From Streptomyces novaecaesareae (GTDB lineage: Bacteria > Actinomycetota > Actinomycetes > Streptomycetales > Streptomycetaceae): 64,000 bases of DNA. Both the position numbers and the translations under genes were made by a program. The stretch's first letter is position 1, and each line of letters opens with the position of its first letter. The notes under the pieces are model-generated. The model saw only the letters and a program-made list of their open reading frames with translations. It ran no database searches and was not told the origin of the DNA. The DNA lies in contig NZ_JNWQ01000027.1 of NCBI RefSeq assembly GCF_000716875.1, forward strand, positions 14,731-78,730, given 5' to 3'. Shown here one piece after another: positions 47,079 through 55,817 of the stretch.

Positions 47079-48392
47079 TCAACGGGGTGGCCTTCCTCCA
47101 CCGGACGCCTCCGCCTCCGCCTCGACGAAGCGCGCCAGGCGCGCGATCCCCTCGGCGATGTCGTGTTCGGTGAGGTAGCTGGTGGACAGGCGGATGCCGT
47201 GGGTTCCGCCGCCGTGCGGGTGGAAGTAGGACAGCGGCGTCCAGATCACGCCGAACTGCCGGGCCGAGCGGGTCAGTGCCGCGTTGTCCGCGGCGAAGGG
47301 CACGTCCAGGGCCAGGAAGAACCCGCCCTCGGGCCGCGTCCAGCGCACCCCGAGGGCGTCGCGGCGCTCGGGCGGGAAGCACGCGTCCAGGCGGCGCAGG
47401 GTGGCCCGCAGGGTGTCGCCGTAGTACGCCGAGGTCTTGGTGTTGAGCTCCGCGGTACGGCCGTCGGCGGCGAGCAGCATCCCGGCGACCACGGCCTGGC
47501 TGAGCGGGGAGGTGTTCACCGTGACCATGCTCTTGATCTTGGTGAGTTCGGCGGCCAGCAGCCCGGTGCGCCCGGCCCGGTCGGCCACCGGCTGGTCGGT
47601 GACGGCGTAGCCGACCCGGGCGCCGGGGAACAGCGTCTTGGCGTAGGAGCCGAGGTGGACCACCCGCCGGTCGCGGTCCAGTGCCTTGAGGGTGGGGATC
47701 CGCGGCCCCGGGCTGACCATCCGGTACGGGCTGTCCTCCAGGATCAGCAGGTCCAACTCCTCGGCCAGGTCGAGCAGTTCGTGCCGGGTGGCGAGCGGCA
47801 TGGTGGTGCCGCGCGGGTTGGCGTGGTCCGGGATCACGTAGCAGGCCCGGGGCCGGTGCCCCCGGGCCCGCTCGGCGCGCACCGCCGCCCGCAGGTCGTC
47901 GCAGTGGAAGCCGCCCTCGCGCTCGCGGACGGGCGCGGTCTCGACGCCGAGCACCCGAGCGGCCCCGGCGACGCCGACGTAGCAGGGGTCGGCCACCAGT
48001 AGGACGTCCTCCGGCCGGGCGTGCAGCGCGCGCACCGCGAGCAGCATCGCCTCCTGGCAGCCGACGGTGACCACCACGGCCTCCGGCGGGACGTCGATCC
48101 CCTCGTCCTTGCGCAGCGAGTCGGCGATCAGCTCCCGGATCCGCCCGGCGGTCGGGCCGTACTGGAACAGCGCGTCGCGCACCTGCCCGGGGGAGGAGCC
48201 GGTCTCCTCCAGGTGGCGCAGGTAGCGGCGCAGGTGGGTGAAGACCTGCTCGACGTCGAAGAAGCCGTCGTACGGCCGCCCGGGGGCGAAGGAGATCGCC
48301 TGCGGGTAGCGGGTGGTGATCTCGTTGAGGAAGTTCATCGTGTCCAGGAGCGGGTCCGACACGCTGGCGTGCAGGTCGTCGGTGGTCAACAC
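47079..48392 (-). CDS. hpgT: HpgT-like aminotransferase
   Basis: 437-residue fold-type I PLP aminotransferase (PLP Lys252 in SYAKTLFPGARVGY; VTVGCQEAMLLAV; DHANPRGTTM). It resembles the (S)-4-hydroxy/3,5-dihydroxyphenylglycine transaminase that turns the arylglyoxylate made by DpgC into the amino acid. GTG start overlapping the LLM gene stop by 7 bases. A 94-base gap separates it from dpgA. With dpgABCD the pathway to 3,5-dihydroxyphenylglycine is complete here. Confidence 0.9.
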   Translation of the reverse strand: MLTTDDLHASVSDPLLDTMNFLNEITTRYPQAISFAPGRPYDGFFDVEQVFTHLRRYLRHLEETGSSPGQVRDALFQYGPTAGRIRELIADSLRKDEGIDVPPEAVVVTVGCQEAMLLAVRALHARPEDVLLVADPCYVGVAGAARVLGVETAPVREREGGFHCDDLRAAVRAERARGHRPRACYVIPDHANPRGTTMPLATRHELLDLAEELDLLILEDSPYRMVSPGPRIPTLKALDRDRRVVHLGSYAKTLFPGARVGYAVTDQPVADRAGRTGLLAAELTKIKSMVTVNTSPLSQAVVAGMLLAADGRTAELNTKTSAYYGDTLRATLRRLDACFPPERRDALGVRWTRPEGGFFLALDVPFAADNAALTRSARQFGVIWTPLSYFHPHGGGTHGIRLSTSYLTEHDIAEGIARLARFVEAEAEASGGGRPPR

Positions 48393-49330
48393 GGCTGTGG
48401 CCTCCCGGAGTCGGCCGACGGCGCGGCGGCGATCCGCTCAAGTTCGGCGGCGATCCGCGCGAGTTCGGCGGCGATCTTCTCCAGTACGGCGGTGGACCCG
48501 GCGTACGGGTGCTGCGCCCGGGGCCAGTTGACCACCAGGTCGGTGAACCCGAGCTCGGCGAAGCGGCCCGCCGCGTCCTCGAAGGCCGCCGGGGAGTCGA
48601 GGACGCCGCCGACCGTCGCGCCGGTGTGCAGCAGCCGGCCCAATGTCGCCGGATCGCGCCCGGCCTCGGCGCAGGCCTCGTCGAGCGCGGCCTGCTGCCG
48701 GGCGAGCAGCGGCAGCGCCTCGCGGTACGGGAGCGCGTCGAACCGGCCCGGGGTGCCGTTGGTGATCCAGATGTCGGCGTACTCGGCGGTCAGCCGCAGC
48801 GCGCGCCGGCCTCCGGCGGCCACCGCGAGCGGGACGCGGGGCCGCCGGACGCACCCGGGGCGCATCCGGGCGCCGTGCGCGCCGTAGTACCGGCCGGTGT
48901 GCTCGGTGACGGGCCGGCGCAGCAGCAGGTCGGTGAGGTGGAGGAACTCCGCGAGGCGGTCGGCCCGTTCGGCCGGGGGCCGTTCCCGGCCGGTGAGCAC
49001 CGTCCCGTCGTGGCCGCCCGCGCCCGCGCCGATCCCGCAGAGCATCCGGCCGCCGGAGATGTCGTCGATCGTCATGACCTCCTTGGCGAACGGGACGGGG
49101 TGGCGGAACTCCGGGGTGGCGACCAGCGTGCCCAGCCCGATCCGCGAGGTGACGGCGGCCGCGGCGGCCAGGGTCGGCAGGCAGCCGAACCAGCGCTCGT
49201 CGCGCAGCCACCGCCAGCTCAGGTGGTCGTGGGTCCAGGCGTGGTCGAAGCCGAACTCCTCGGCCCGGAGCCACAGTTCGCGGGCCCGGGGCCAGCGGTG
49301 CTCGGGGAGGATCACGATGCCGAAGCGCAC
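48386..49330 (-). CDS. LLM-class flavin-dependent oxidoreductase
   Basis: 314 residues, GTG start (VRFGIVILPEHRWPRARELWLRAEEFGFDHAWTHDHLSW). Luciferase-like TIM barrel with SRIGLGTLVATPEFRHPVPFAKEVMTIDDISGGRMLCGIGAG, a pattern of F420- or FMN-dependent enzymes. The C-terminal 35 residues carry heptad-like repeats (KIAAELARIAAELERIAA), encoded by 21-bp repeats, that should form an extended helix. Role in the arylglycine pathway unknown, perhaps ring or side-chain oxidation or reduction. Confidence 0.85.
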   Translation of the reverse strand: MRFGIVILPEHRWPRARELWLRAEEFGFDHAWTHDHLSWRWLRDERWFGCLPTLAAAAAVTSRIGLGTLVATPEFRHPVPFAKEVMTIDDISGGRMLCGIGAGAGGHDGTVLTGRERPPAERADRLAEFLHLTDLLLRRPVTEHTGRYYGAHGARMRPGCVRRPRVPLAVAAGGRRALRLTAEYADIWITNGTPGRFDALPYREALPLLARQQAALDEACAEAGRDPATLGRLLHTGATVGGVLDSPAAFEDAAGRFAELGFTDLVVNWPRAQHPYAGSTAVLEKIAAELARIAAELERIAAAPSADSGRPQPC

Positions 49331-49367
49331 GGCCGTCCCTTCGCCGAGGGGCTCCCGGACGACCGGC

Positions 49368-50432
49368 TCACGGCCGGACGCCGGTGACGAGCCCGTGCTC
49401 GTACGGGAGGTCCGGGACGGTGCCGACGTCCACGAACCCGGCCTCGGCGAGCCAGCGTTCGTAGTCGGCCGCCGGGTAGGACATCCCCTGGCCGGTGGCC
49501 AGCACGTTGAGGTAGAGCGAGAGCCGGGCGCCGTAGAGGCCGCGCTGCTCCTCCTGCGCCGCGTGGTACCCGTACACCGCGACCTTCCCGCCGGGCGGCA
49601 GGGCATCGAAGGCCTTGGTCAGCAGGGCCAGGATCTGGTAGGCGTCGAAGACCTCCAGGCAGTGGCTGAACAGCACGCACTGCGCGTCGCGCGGGAACGG
49701 GTCGAGGAAGATGTCGCCGGGGTGCAGCGCGACCCGGTCGGCGAGCGGGGCGGCCATCCGGCGGGTGCCGATCTCGGCGACGCTCGGCATGTCGAAGACG
49801 GTGAACCGCACGCCGGGGTGGGCGGCGGCCAGCGCCTTGGCGGTGGTGCCGTCGCCGCCGCCGACGTCCAGCACGTGGTCGACGCCGGCCAGGTCCAGGT
49901 GGTCGACGATCCCGCTCATCGACCGCAGGGTGAACGCCGTCATCGAGCGGTGCAGCACGTCCTGCAGCTCGGGGCGGTGCTCCAGCCGCTGGTAGAGGGT
50001 GGGTTCGGTGCCGGGGTAGGCGGCGAGTGCGGTGTTCTCGCCGGTGCGCAGCGCCTCGGTGAGGTGGGCGAAGGCCGGGTAGTAGATCCGCTGCCAGCCG
50101 AGCAGGATGTCCTGCCAGCCGTCCTCGCCGTCGCCCGCGAAGAAGTCCTCGGCGACCGGGGTGTTCCGGTACGCGCCGCCGTCGTGCCGGATCAGCTCGG
50201 TGGCGCACAGTGCGAACAGCAGCACGCGCAGCTGGTGCGCGGGCAGGCCGAGGGCGGCGCGGATCTCCTCGAAGGAGGACTCGGGGTGCTGCGACAGGTG
50301 GTCGAAGACGCCCAGCTCGGCGCCGGCCACCACGGCGTTGAACAGGGCGGGGCCGTTGGCGATCAGGTGGAAGCGCTCCAGGACGCGGTCGTGGTCGTAG
50401 GCGTCCTTGGCGGACATGGCGGTGTCACTCAT
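49368..50432 (-). CDS. SAM-dependent methyltransferase (O-methyltransferase/AcnS type)
   Basis: 354 residues. N-terminal winged-helix dimerisation domain (GPALFNAVVAGAELGVFDHLSQHPESSFEEIRAALGLPAHQLRVLLFAL) and a C-terminal Rossmann domain with motif I VLDVGGGDGTTAKALA. The class includes plant-type O- and C-methyltransferases. In pheganomycin- and resorcinomycin-type compounds the ring carbon between the two hydroxyls carries a one- or three-carbon branch, so C-methylation of the dihydroxyphenyl ring is a plausible job. Start ATGA-coupled to the amidinotransferase stop. Confidence 0.87.
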   Translation of the reverse strand: MSDTAMSAKDAYDHDRVLERFHLIANGPALFNAVVAGAELGVFDHLSQHPESSFEEIRAALGLPAHQLRVLLFALCATELIRHDGGAYRNTPVAEDFFAGDGEDGWQDILLGWQRIYYPAFAHLTEALRTGENTALAAYPGTEPTLYQRLEHRPELQDVLHRSMTAFTLRSMSGIVDHLDLAGVDHVLDVGGGDGTTAKALAAAHPGVRFTVFDMPSVAEIGTRRMAAPLADRVALHPGDIFLDPFPRDAQCVLFSHCLEVFDAYQILALLTKAFDALPPGGKVAVYGYHAAQEEQRGLYGARLSLYLNVLATGQGMSYPAADYERWLAEAGFVDVGTVPDLPYEHGLVTGVRP

Positions 50433-51610
50433 CCGAGGTAGTCCTCCGGTCCGCCGTCGCGCACGGTGTCCAGGGTGAAGCAGTGGAACCCGCCGCCGAA
50501 CAGCCGGCGGTGGCGGTGCACCACCGGGACGACGGTGAACCGGGCCCGCTCCAGGGTGCGGATCAGCTCCGGGCAGGCGGCGTTGACCAGGACGGTCTCC
50601 TCGTCCACCGAGAGCACGTTGAGGTCGATGTACTTGCTGGTGAGGATGAGGTCGTCGTCCTCGTACTGCGGGAAGTTGTTGACCTCCGGCACCGGCGGGA
50701 CGATCAGGTCCCAGGTGCGCAGCGGCTCGGGCAGCAGCTCGGCGACCTTCTCGGAGCGCACCAGCAGCGTGCCCGGGCGCAGTGCGAGCACCATGCTGTC
50801 GATGTGGCTGTCGCTGAGCCGGTGCACCCGGTGGAAGCGGAACCGGCCCTCGAAGTGGCGCTCCAGCCAGTCGACGGCGAGGGCGTGGTTGGCGGTGGAG
50901 ATGTTGACGACGACGTCGCGGCCGAGCCGCAGGCACTGCGCGCCGTCGAACATCATCTCGAAGCCGACGTCGTACGGGGAGGGCTGCGGGTCGCGGACCG
51001 GCTCGGTCGGGCCGCCGACCGAGCTGTCGGCGTAGGACGGGTCGAAGGAGGCGTCCGTCATCAGCGGGCGCGGCATGACCGTCCAGCGGGCACCGGAGGC
51101 GAAGTACTCGGCGAAGACCGGGGTGAGCAGCTGGGTCTCGAAGTAGCGGGAGCGGATCATCGGCGGCGTCTCGACGATCTCGTCACCGAGGACCAGGGTG
51201 TTGTCCCGCAGGTTGAGCGGCGGTACGACGGCGGCCGACCAGGCGGGGGTGCGCACCTCGACGGTGGCCTTGTCCAGCGGGAGCGGGCGCAGCACCTTCA
51301 CGCCGAGCGAGCGGAGGGTGGCGGCGATGCCCTCGATGTCCTCGGTGAGCTCGTCGACGTAGCGCTGCTTGATCGGGGACTGGCCGGTCCGACTGCCCGG
51401 GCCGGTACGGCCGTTCGGCCCGCTGCCGTTCGCTTCGCTGCCGGAGCCGGGGGTGGTCAGCCGGGGGTAGTACCACTCGGAGCGGACCAGGTTGTCGTGG
51501 TGGAAGAGGTCGAAGGAGAGCTCCCGCTCGTGCGAGGTGTAGTTCTCGGCGGAGCCGACGACCACCTCGCGCAGCCTCGACCACTCGTCGTAACTGTTCA
51601 GCAGTGCCAT
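50429..51610 (-). CDS. L-arginine:amine amidinotransferase
   Basis: 393 residues of the glycine amidinotransferase/StrB fold (N-terminus LLNSYDEWSRLREVVVGSAENY). Catalytic Cys377 in GGGFHCFTLD, His in SDSHIDSMVLAL and Asp/Glu positions in FDGAQCLRLGRDVVVN. It moves the amidino group of arginine onto an amine. Beside dpg genes and ATP-grasp ligases the acceptor is most likely the amino group of a dihydroxyphenylglycine, giving the 2-guanidinoacetic acid of pheganomycin and resorcinomycin. A Gly/Ser/Pro-rich loop (about 55-75) is an insertion. Confidence 0.88.
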   Translation of the reverse strand: MALLNSYDEWSRLREVVVGSAENYTSHERELSFDLFHHDNLVRSEWYYPRLTTPGSGSEANGSGPNGRTGPGSRTGQSPIKQRYVDELTEDIEGIAATLRSLGVKVLRPLPLDKATVEVRTPAWSAAVVPPLNLRDNTLVLGDEIVETPPMIRSRYFETQLLTPVFAEYFASGARWTVMPRPLMTDASFDPSYADSSVGGPTEPVRDPQPSPYDVGFEMMFDGAQCLRLGRDVVVNISTANHALAVDWLERHFEGRFRFHRVHRLSDSHIDSMVLALRPGTLLVRSEKVAELLPEPLRTWDLIVPPVPEVNNFPQYEDDDLILTSKYIDLNVLSVDEETVLVNAACPELIRTLERARFTVVPVVHRHRRLFGGGFHCFTLDTVRDGGPEDYLG

Positions 51611-51669
51611 GGTTGACCCTTCGTCGGATTCGGCAGCGCGGGCGCGGGCGCTGGCGTGCGGACGTGCGG

Positions 51670-52992
51670 TCAGGCGAACAGGGACTCGACCCGTTCGCGG
51701 ACCACCTCGGCGGCCTCGAAGTCCTCGGCGATCACGCAGAACCGCACGGTGCCGTCGGCGTGGCTGAACGCCTTCACCAGGACGACGCCGGTGCGCGTGG
51801 CCCGGTCGTAGGCCAGGCCGGCCCCGGCGAGCTTCTCGGCGGCGGCCGTGAAGGAGGGCACCGGCCACTTGCAGTACTCCACCAGCACCCGGCTGTCGGC
51901 GTAGTCCGGTCCGACCAGCTGCCGGCCGATGACGGTGTAGATGTGGGTGGAGCCGGTGATCCGCCCGTTGTACTCGGTGAACATCACCTCGCCGGTGCCG
52001 GTCACGATGGCGTCGGCGCAGAACTGGCCGCGGAAGCCCATCATCCGCAGCGCCTCGCACAACCGGCCGCCGGCGGCGACCAGTTCGGGCAGCGCGCGGG
52101 GCGGCAGCCCGGGGGAGGGGATCACCTGGGCGTTGGCGACCGGGGCGGAGAGCATCTCGCCGTGCTCGGAGAACACCGGGCCGTCGTCGGTGATGACGAA
52201 CTCCACGAAGATGCCCCGGCTGTCGGGGACGTAGCGTTCGACCACGGCCGGGTAGCGGCTGCCGTTGGTGGCCCACTCCCACCGCTCGTCCAGGTAGGCC
52301 CGGATCGCGGCGCGGTCGGGGAGGACGAGCACCCGTTCGGCGCCGACCGGGCGGTAGCCGTCGACCGGGCTGACGATCTCGTTGCCCAGACCGCCGCAGG
52401 AGTAGTCGCGCTTGACCATCACCGGGTAGCCCTTGGCGAAGAGCCGGGCGATGACCTCCTCGGCGTCGACCTTGCTGGTGCACACCCCGCCCTCGGGCAG
52501 CGGCACCCCGGAGCCGGCCGCGACCGCGCGGAAGACCGCCTTGCTGTTGAGCAGCATCCCGCCGCCCTGGCCGACGAACGCGTGGCCGGGGACGGCCTCC
52601 AGGAAGCCGAGCGCGCGGCCCAGTTCGACCACCGAGGCCTCCGGCGTCAGCGGGATCACGTCCTCGACCGGCCGGTCGGCGATCGCCTTGGCGAGCTCGT
52701 CGCGGAACTCCCGGTTCGCCAGCCGGTCGGCGGTGAGCAGGTCGGTGCCCACCACGCCGGGCGGCGGCACCAGCACCTGGAAGGAGGAGCGCGGGGTGCC
52801 GGTGAGGGCGGTGATGTAGTCGACCAGCTCCTGCTCGGGCTCCTGCGGCAGGACGACGATGTCGTCCGGCCGGGCGAACCAGATGAGCAGCTGGGCGGAG
52901 GCGGCGGCCGTCTTCAGGTGCGCCTGCGGCAGCAGCGCCGGGTCGCCGGCGAGTTCGTCGGTGAAGCAGTTGCCGATCAGCAGCCGGGGCAT
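51670..52992 (-). CDS. PGM1-like ATP-grasp peptide ligase
   Basis: 440 residues. A pre-ATP-grasp region (RLLIGNCFTDELAGDP, LIWFARPDDIVVLP), ATP-grasp core (VFRAVAAGSGVPLPEGG, YPVMVKRDYSCGGLGNEIVS, FVEFVITDDGP, FTEYNGRITGSTHIYTVIGRQL) and a C-terminal domain. The layout fits PGM1, the pheganomycin ligase that joins a guanidino-arylglycine to a peptide N-terminus. The ligase probably activates the guanidino acid as acyl phosphate. Acceptor amino acid or peptide unknown; no precursor peptide gene is nearby. Confidence 0.82.
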   Translation of the reverse strand: MPRLLIGNCFTDELAGDPALLPQAHLKTAAASAQLLIWFARPDDIVVLPQEPEQELVDYITALTGTPRSSFQVLVPPPGVVGTDLLTADRLANREFRDELAKAIADRPVEDVIPLTPEASVVELGRALGFLEAVPGHAFVGQGGGMLLNSKAVFRAVAAGSGVPLPEGGVCTSKVDAEEVIARLFAKGYPVMVKRDYSCGGLGNEIVSPVDGYRPVGAERVLVLPDRAAIRAYLDERWEWATNGSRYPAVVERYVPDSRGIFVEFVITDDGPVFSEHGEMLSAPVANAQVIPSPGLPPRALPELVAAGGRLCEALRMMGFRGQFCADAIVTGTGEVMFTEYNGRITGSTHIYTVIGRQLVGPDYADSRVLVEYCKWPVPSFTAAAEKLAGAGLAYDRATRTGVVLVKAFSHADGTVRFCVIAEDFEAAEVVRERVESLFA

Positions 52993-53062
52993 GGCGGTTC
53001 CCTTTCGGAGGGGCGGGCTTGCGGGAGGCTTCTGCGGGGGGAGGAGCGCGGGGAGAGGGGGC

Positions 53063-54298
53063 CTACCGGCGGACGTAGACGCCCTGGGCCTCGTACGCCC
53101 GGATCCGGGCGCGGTCGCGGTCGACCGTCGCGAGCGACTGCGCGGCGAGGTAGACGTAGCCCGGGACGGTGGCCAGGTCGACGGTCTGCGGCACCGCCTG
53201 CCCGGGGGAGAGCGGCGCACTCAGCTCCACGAAGGACTCCAGCGCGCGGTAGCGCTCCTGCCAGGCGTCCGAACCGGCCACCCCGGCCCGGTGGTTGGAC
53301 AGGTAGACCTGCCGCAGCTGGTGCGACCAGCGCAGGTCCTCGTCCGGGAAGGCCTTGAAGGCCTCCGGGTCGGTCAGGGCCAGCGCGTACAGGTGGACGT
53401 GCGAGGTGCCGAGGTACTTCTCGTGCACCCAGGGGTGGATGGAGCCCATCAGCCGCGCGCCGGTCTCGATCAGCACCGGCCCGGCCGGGGTGAGCATCAC
53501 CTCGCTGTGCGCCGCGCCGTGCGCGATGCCGAGCGCCGTGACGGCCTCCTTGGTGTACGCCACCACCTGCTCGCCGCGCGGGTCGGAGCGCGACACCGGC
53601 TCGTGGTAGTCGTACACCGGAGAGCCGTGCGGGCCCTTGTTCTTGGTGCACTTGAGGATCTCGGCGACCTTGTGCACGCCGTCCCGGGAGACGGTGTTGA
53701 CGATGTACTCGTCGCCCTCCAGGTAGTCCTGGACGAGCACCGCCCGGTTGGCGGCGCCGATGAAGTTCGGCCGGCCGAGGACGTCCGCGGCGGCCTCGCG
53801 GACCTCCGCTGCGGTGCCGCAGACCCGCACGCCGTCGGTCGCGGCGCTGGCCAGCGGCTTGACCACGACGGTCGTGCCGCCGTTCGCGGTGAACCAGGCC
53901 GCGGCCTCCTCCTCGTCGGAGGCGAGCGTGCCGGACGGCGCTGCCAGCCCGGCCGTGCGCAGCAGTTCCGCCATCCGCGCCTTGTCCCGGCGGGCGGGTG
54001 CGGTGCGCACGTCGTTGCCGGGCAGGCCGAGCCGGTGGCCCAGGGTGTCCGCGAGGAGCACCCCGGACTCGCCGCCCGGGATCACCTGGTCCACTCCCAG
54101 TCGGCGCAGGGCCGCGACCGCCTCGTCCTCCGGCAGGTGGCCGAGGTCGACGGCGTAGGCGTCCGGGTCGAAGCCGCGGGTGTAGGACTCGCGGAAGACC
54201 GGCTGGCTGCGCAGGTGGACGCAGTCCACCGCGTGCTCGGCGAGCTGTCGGACCAGGAGCCGGGAGGTCGAGAAGCCGTCCACTACCGCGATGCGCAT
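53063..54298 (-). CDS. ATP-grasp carboxylate-amine ligase
   Basis: 411 residues: N-terminal Rossmann-like IAVVDGFSTSRLLVRQLAEH, the conserved DKARMAELLRTAGLAAPSG, ATP-binding TVVVKPLASAATDGVRVC, and GDEYIVNTVSRDG and LIETGARLMGSIHPW near the metal site. It resembles L-amino acid ligases (BacD-type) that make dipeptides, and differs from the PGM1-like ligase next to it. It may form a second peptide bond in the product. ATG 54298; stop 70 bases before the next gene. Confidence 0.87.
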   Translation of the reverse strand: MRIAVVDGFSTSRLLVRQLAEHAVDCVHLRSQPVFRESYTRGFDPDAYAVDLGHLPEDEAVAALRRLGVDQVIPGGESGVLLADTLGHRLGLPGNDVRTAPARRDKARMAELLRTAGLAAPSGTLASDEEEAAAWFTANGGTTVVVKPLASAATDGVRVCGTAAEVREAAADVLGRPNFIGAANRAVLVQDYLEGDEYIVNTVSRDGVHKVAEILKCTKNKGPHGSPVYDYHEPVSRSDPRGEQVVAYTKEAVTALGIAHGAAHSEVMLTPAGPVLIETGARLMGSIHPWVHEKYLGTSHVHLYALALTDPEAFKAFPDEDLRWSHQLRQVYLSNHRAGVAGSDAWQERYRALESFVELSAPLSPGQAVPQTVDLATVPGYVYLAAQSLATVDRDRARIRAYEAQGVYVRR

Positions 54299-54308
54299 GC
54301 GAGGCTCC

Positions 54309-55817
54309 TCATTCGGGGGTGTCCTGGCCGGGACGGATGCTCCGGTCGGGGCGGATGCTCCGGTCAGGGTGGATGCTCCGGTCGGGGCGGATGTTCCGGC
54401 CAGGGTGGATGCTCCGGTCGGGGCGGATGTTCTGGTTGTGGTGCAGGGCGTTGCCCGGGTCGTACGCCTCCTTGACGGCGGCCAGCCGCCGGTAGCGCGC
54501 GTCCCCGTAGACCTCCCGCACCCGGTCGTCGCGCTCGTCCACCAGGTAGTTGACGTACGCCCCGGTGTGGCTCCACGGGTCGAGCCGTTCGACGGAGTGC
54601 CTGGTCCAGGCGATGTGCTCCGCGTCCTCCTCCGGCCGGCTCCACTGCGCGGAGACGGTGTGGATGAACGGCGCGTCCCGGCCGGGGAAGGCGCTGTCCT
54701 CGTCGGGGACGTCGGCGATCGCGCCGCGCAGGTACTCGAAGTTGATCGAGGAGAGCGGGGAGGGCATCGCGGCGAGCGAGTCGACCATCTCGGCGGTGGC
54801 GGGCGCAGGGATGTCGGACAGGTAGCGGGTCTTGGTGTAGTAGCGGTTGCCGTCCGGGCGTTCGTGGTCGCCGCCGCTCTGCAGCTGCCGGTACCCGATC
54901 GGGCCGCCGGTCGCGGCGGCCGGCGGCAGGGCGGCGAACAGCGGATCGGAGGCGGCCTCGGCCCGCTCGGGCGCGCCGAACCACACCGCCGTCAGGTAGA
55001 GCGCGGGGCGACCGCGCAGCCGCTCGGGCAGCCAGGTCTCGTAACCCCCGTACTGGCCCGCGACCTTGAGCGCGCCGGCCACGTGCAGATCCGCCGACAG
55101 CTCGCCCGCGAACGCCCGGTACTGCGCCAACGCCGCTTGCGCGTCGGCGAGTTCGTACACCCCGGTACGGCGGTGCACCGGGACGGCCGACCGCAGCCGC
55201 AGCGTGAACCGGGTGACGACGCCGAAGTTCCCGCCGCCGCCGCGCAGCGCCCACAGCAGCTCGTGGTGGTCCCGCTCGGTCGCCTCGACCACCGAGCCGT
55301 CCGCCAGGACCACCTGGGCGGCCAGCACGTGGTCGCAGGTCAGGCCCCACCGGCGGCTCAGCCAGCCGTACCCGCCGCCGAGGGCGAGCCCGGCCAGGCC
55401 GGTGCGCGAGATGATCCCGGTCGGGCAGACCAGCCCGTGCGGCACGGTCGCCGCGTCCAGGTCGCCGAGCAGGCAGCCGCCCTGCGCCCGCGCCGTCCGG
55501 GCCGCCGGGTCCACCTCGATCCCGCGCAGCGGCGACAGGTCGATCATCACGGTGCCGTCGGCCACCGCCGTCCCCGCCACGTTGTGCCCGCCGCCGCGCA
55601 CCGTCACCTCGTACCCGGCCCCGGCGGCGAAGCGCAGCGCCCGGCGGACGTCCGCCACGCTGCGGCAGCGGACGATGTGGGCCGGCCGGCGGTCGTGCAT
55701 GCCGTTCCAGACCCGGCGGGCCTGCTCGTAGCCGGGGTCGCCCGGGCGCAGCCAGGTCCCGTCCAGGACGGGCACGGTGCGGCGACTCGTGAAGGTCCGG
55801 GCGGAGTCGGCGGTCAT
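54309..55817 (-). CDS. BBE-type FAD-linked oxidase
   Basis: 502 residues. FAD-binding PCMH domain with the covalent-flavin His in RGGGHNVAGT, a Cys in the second flavin-link region (LVCPTGII, where BBE has CPTVG) and ALGGGYG, suggesting bicovalent FAD. C-terminal berberine-bridge motif SHTGAYVNYLVDERDDRVREVYG with RLAAVKEAYDPGNALHHNQNIRP. The last about 35 residues are tandem RSIRP-type hexapeptides encoded by 18-bp repeats. Likely oxidises a phenolic or amino acid intermediate of the dihydroxyphenylglycine pathway. ATGA-coupled to the diiron oxygenase gene. Confidence 0.9.
   Translation of the reverse strand: MTADSARTFTSRRTVPVLDGTWLRPGDPGYEQARRVWNGMHDRRPAHIVRCRSVADVRRALRFAAGAGYEVTVRGGGHNVAGTAVADGTVMIDLSPLRGIEVDPAARTARAQGGCLLGDLDAATVPHGLVCPTGIISRTGLAGLALGGGYGWLSRRWGLTCDHVLAAQVVLADGSVVEATERDHHELLWALRGGGGNFGVVTRFTLRLRSAVPVHRRTGVYELADAQAALAQYRAFAGELSADLHVAGALKVAGQYGGYETWLPERLRGRPALYLTAVWFGAPERAEAASDPLFAALPPAAATGGPIGYRQLQSGGDHERPDGNRYYTKTRYLSDIPAPATAEMVDSLAAMPSPLSSINFEYLRGAIADVPDEDSAFPGRDAPFIHTVSAQWSRPEEDAEHIAWTRHSVERLDPWSHTGAYVNYLVDERDDRVREVYGDARYRRLAAVKEAYDPGNALHHNQNIRPDRSIHPGRNIRPDRSIHPDRSIRPDRSIRPGQDTPE
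54335..54436. repeat. 18-bp coding tandem repeat at the 3' end of the FAD oxidase gene
   Basis: Five copies and a partial copy of GGATGCTCCGGTCGGGGC (from 54335 in 18-base steps), alternating small variants. Read on the - strand they encode repeats of the form D/G-R-S/N-I-R/H-P. The repeat arrays at 7025 and 27411 share this no-spacer design. Confidence 0.9.
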
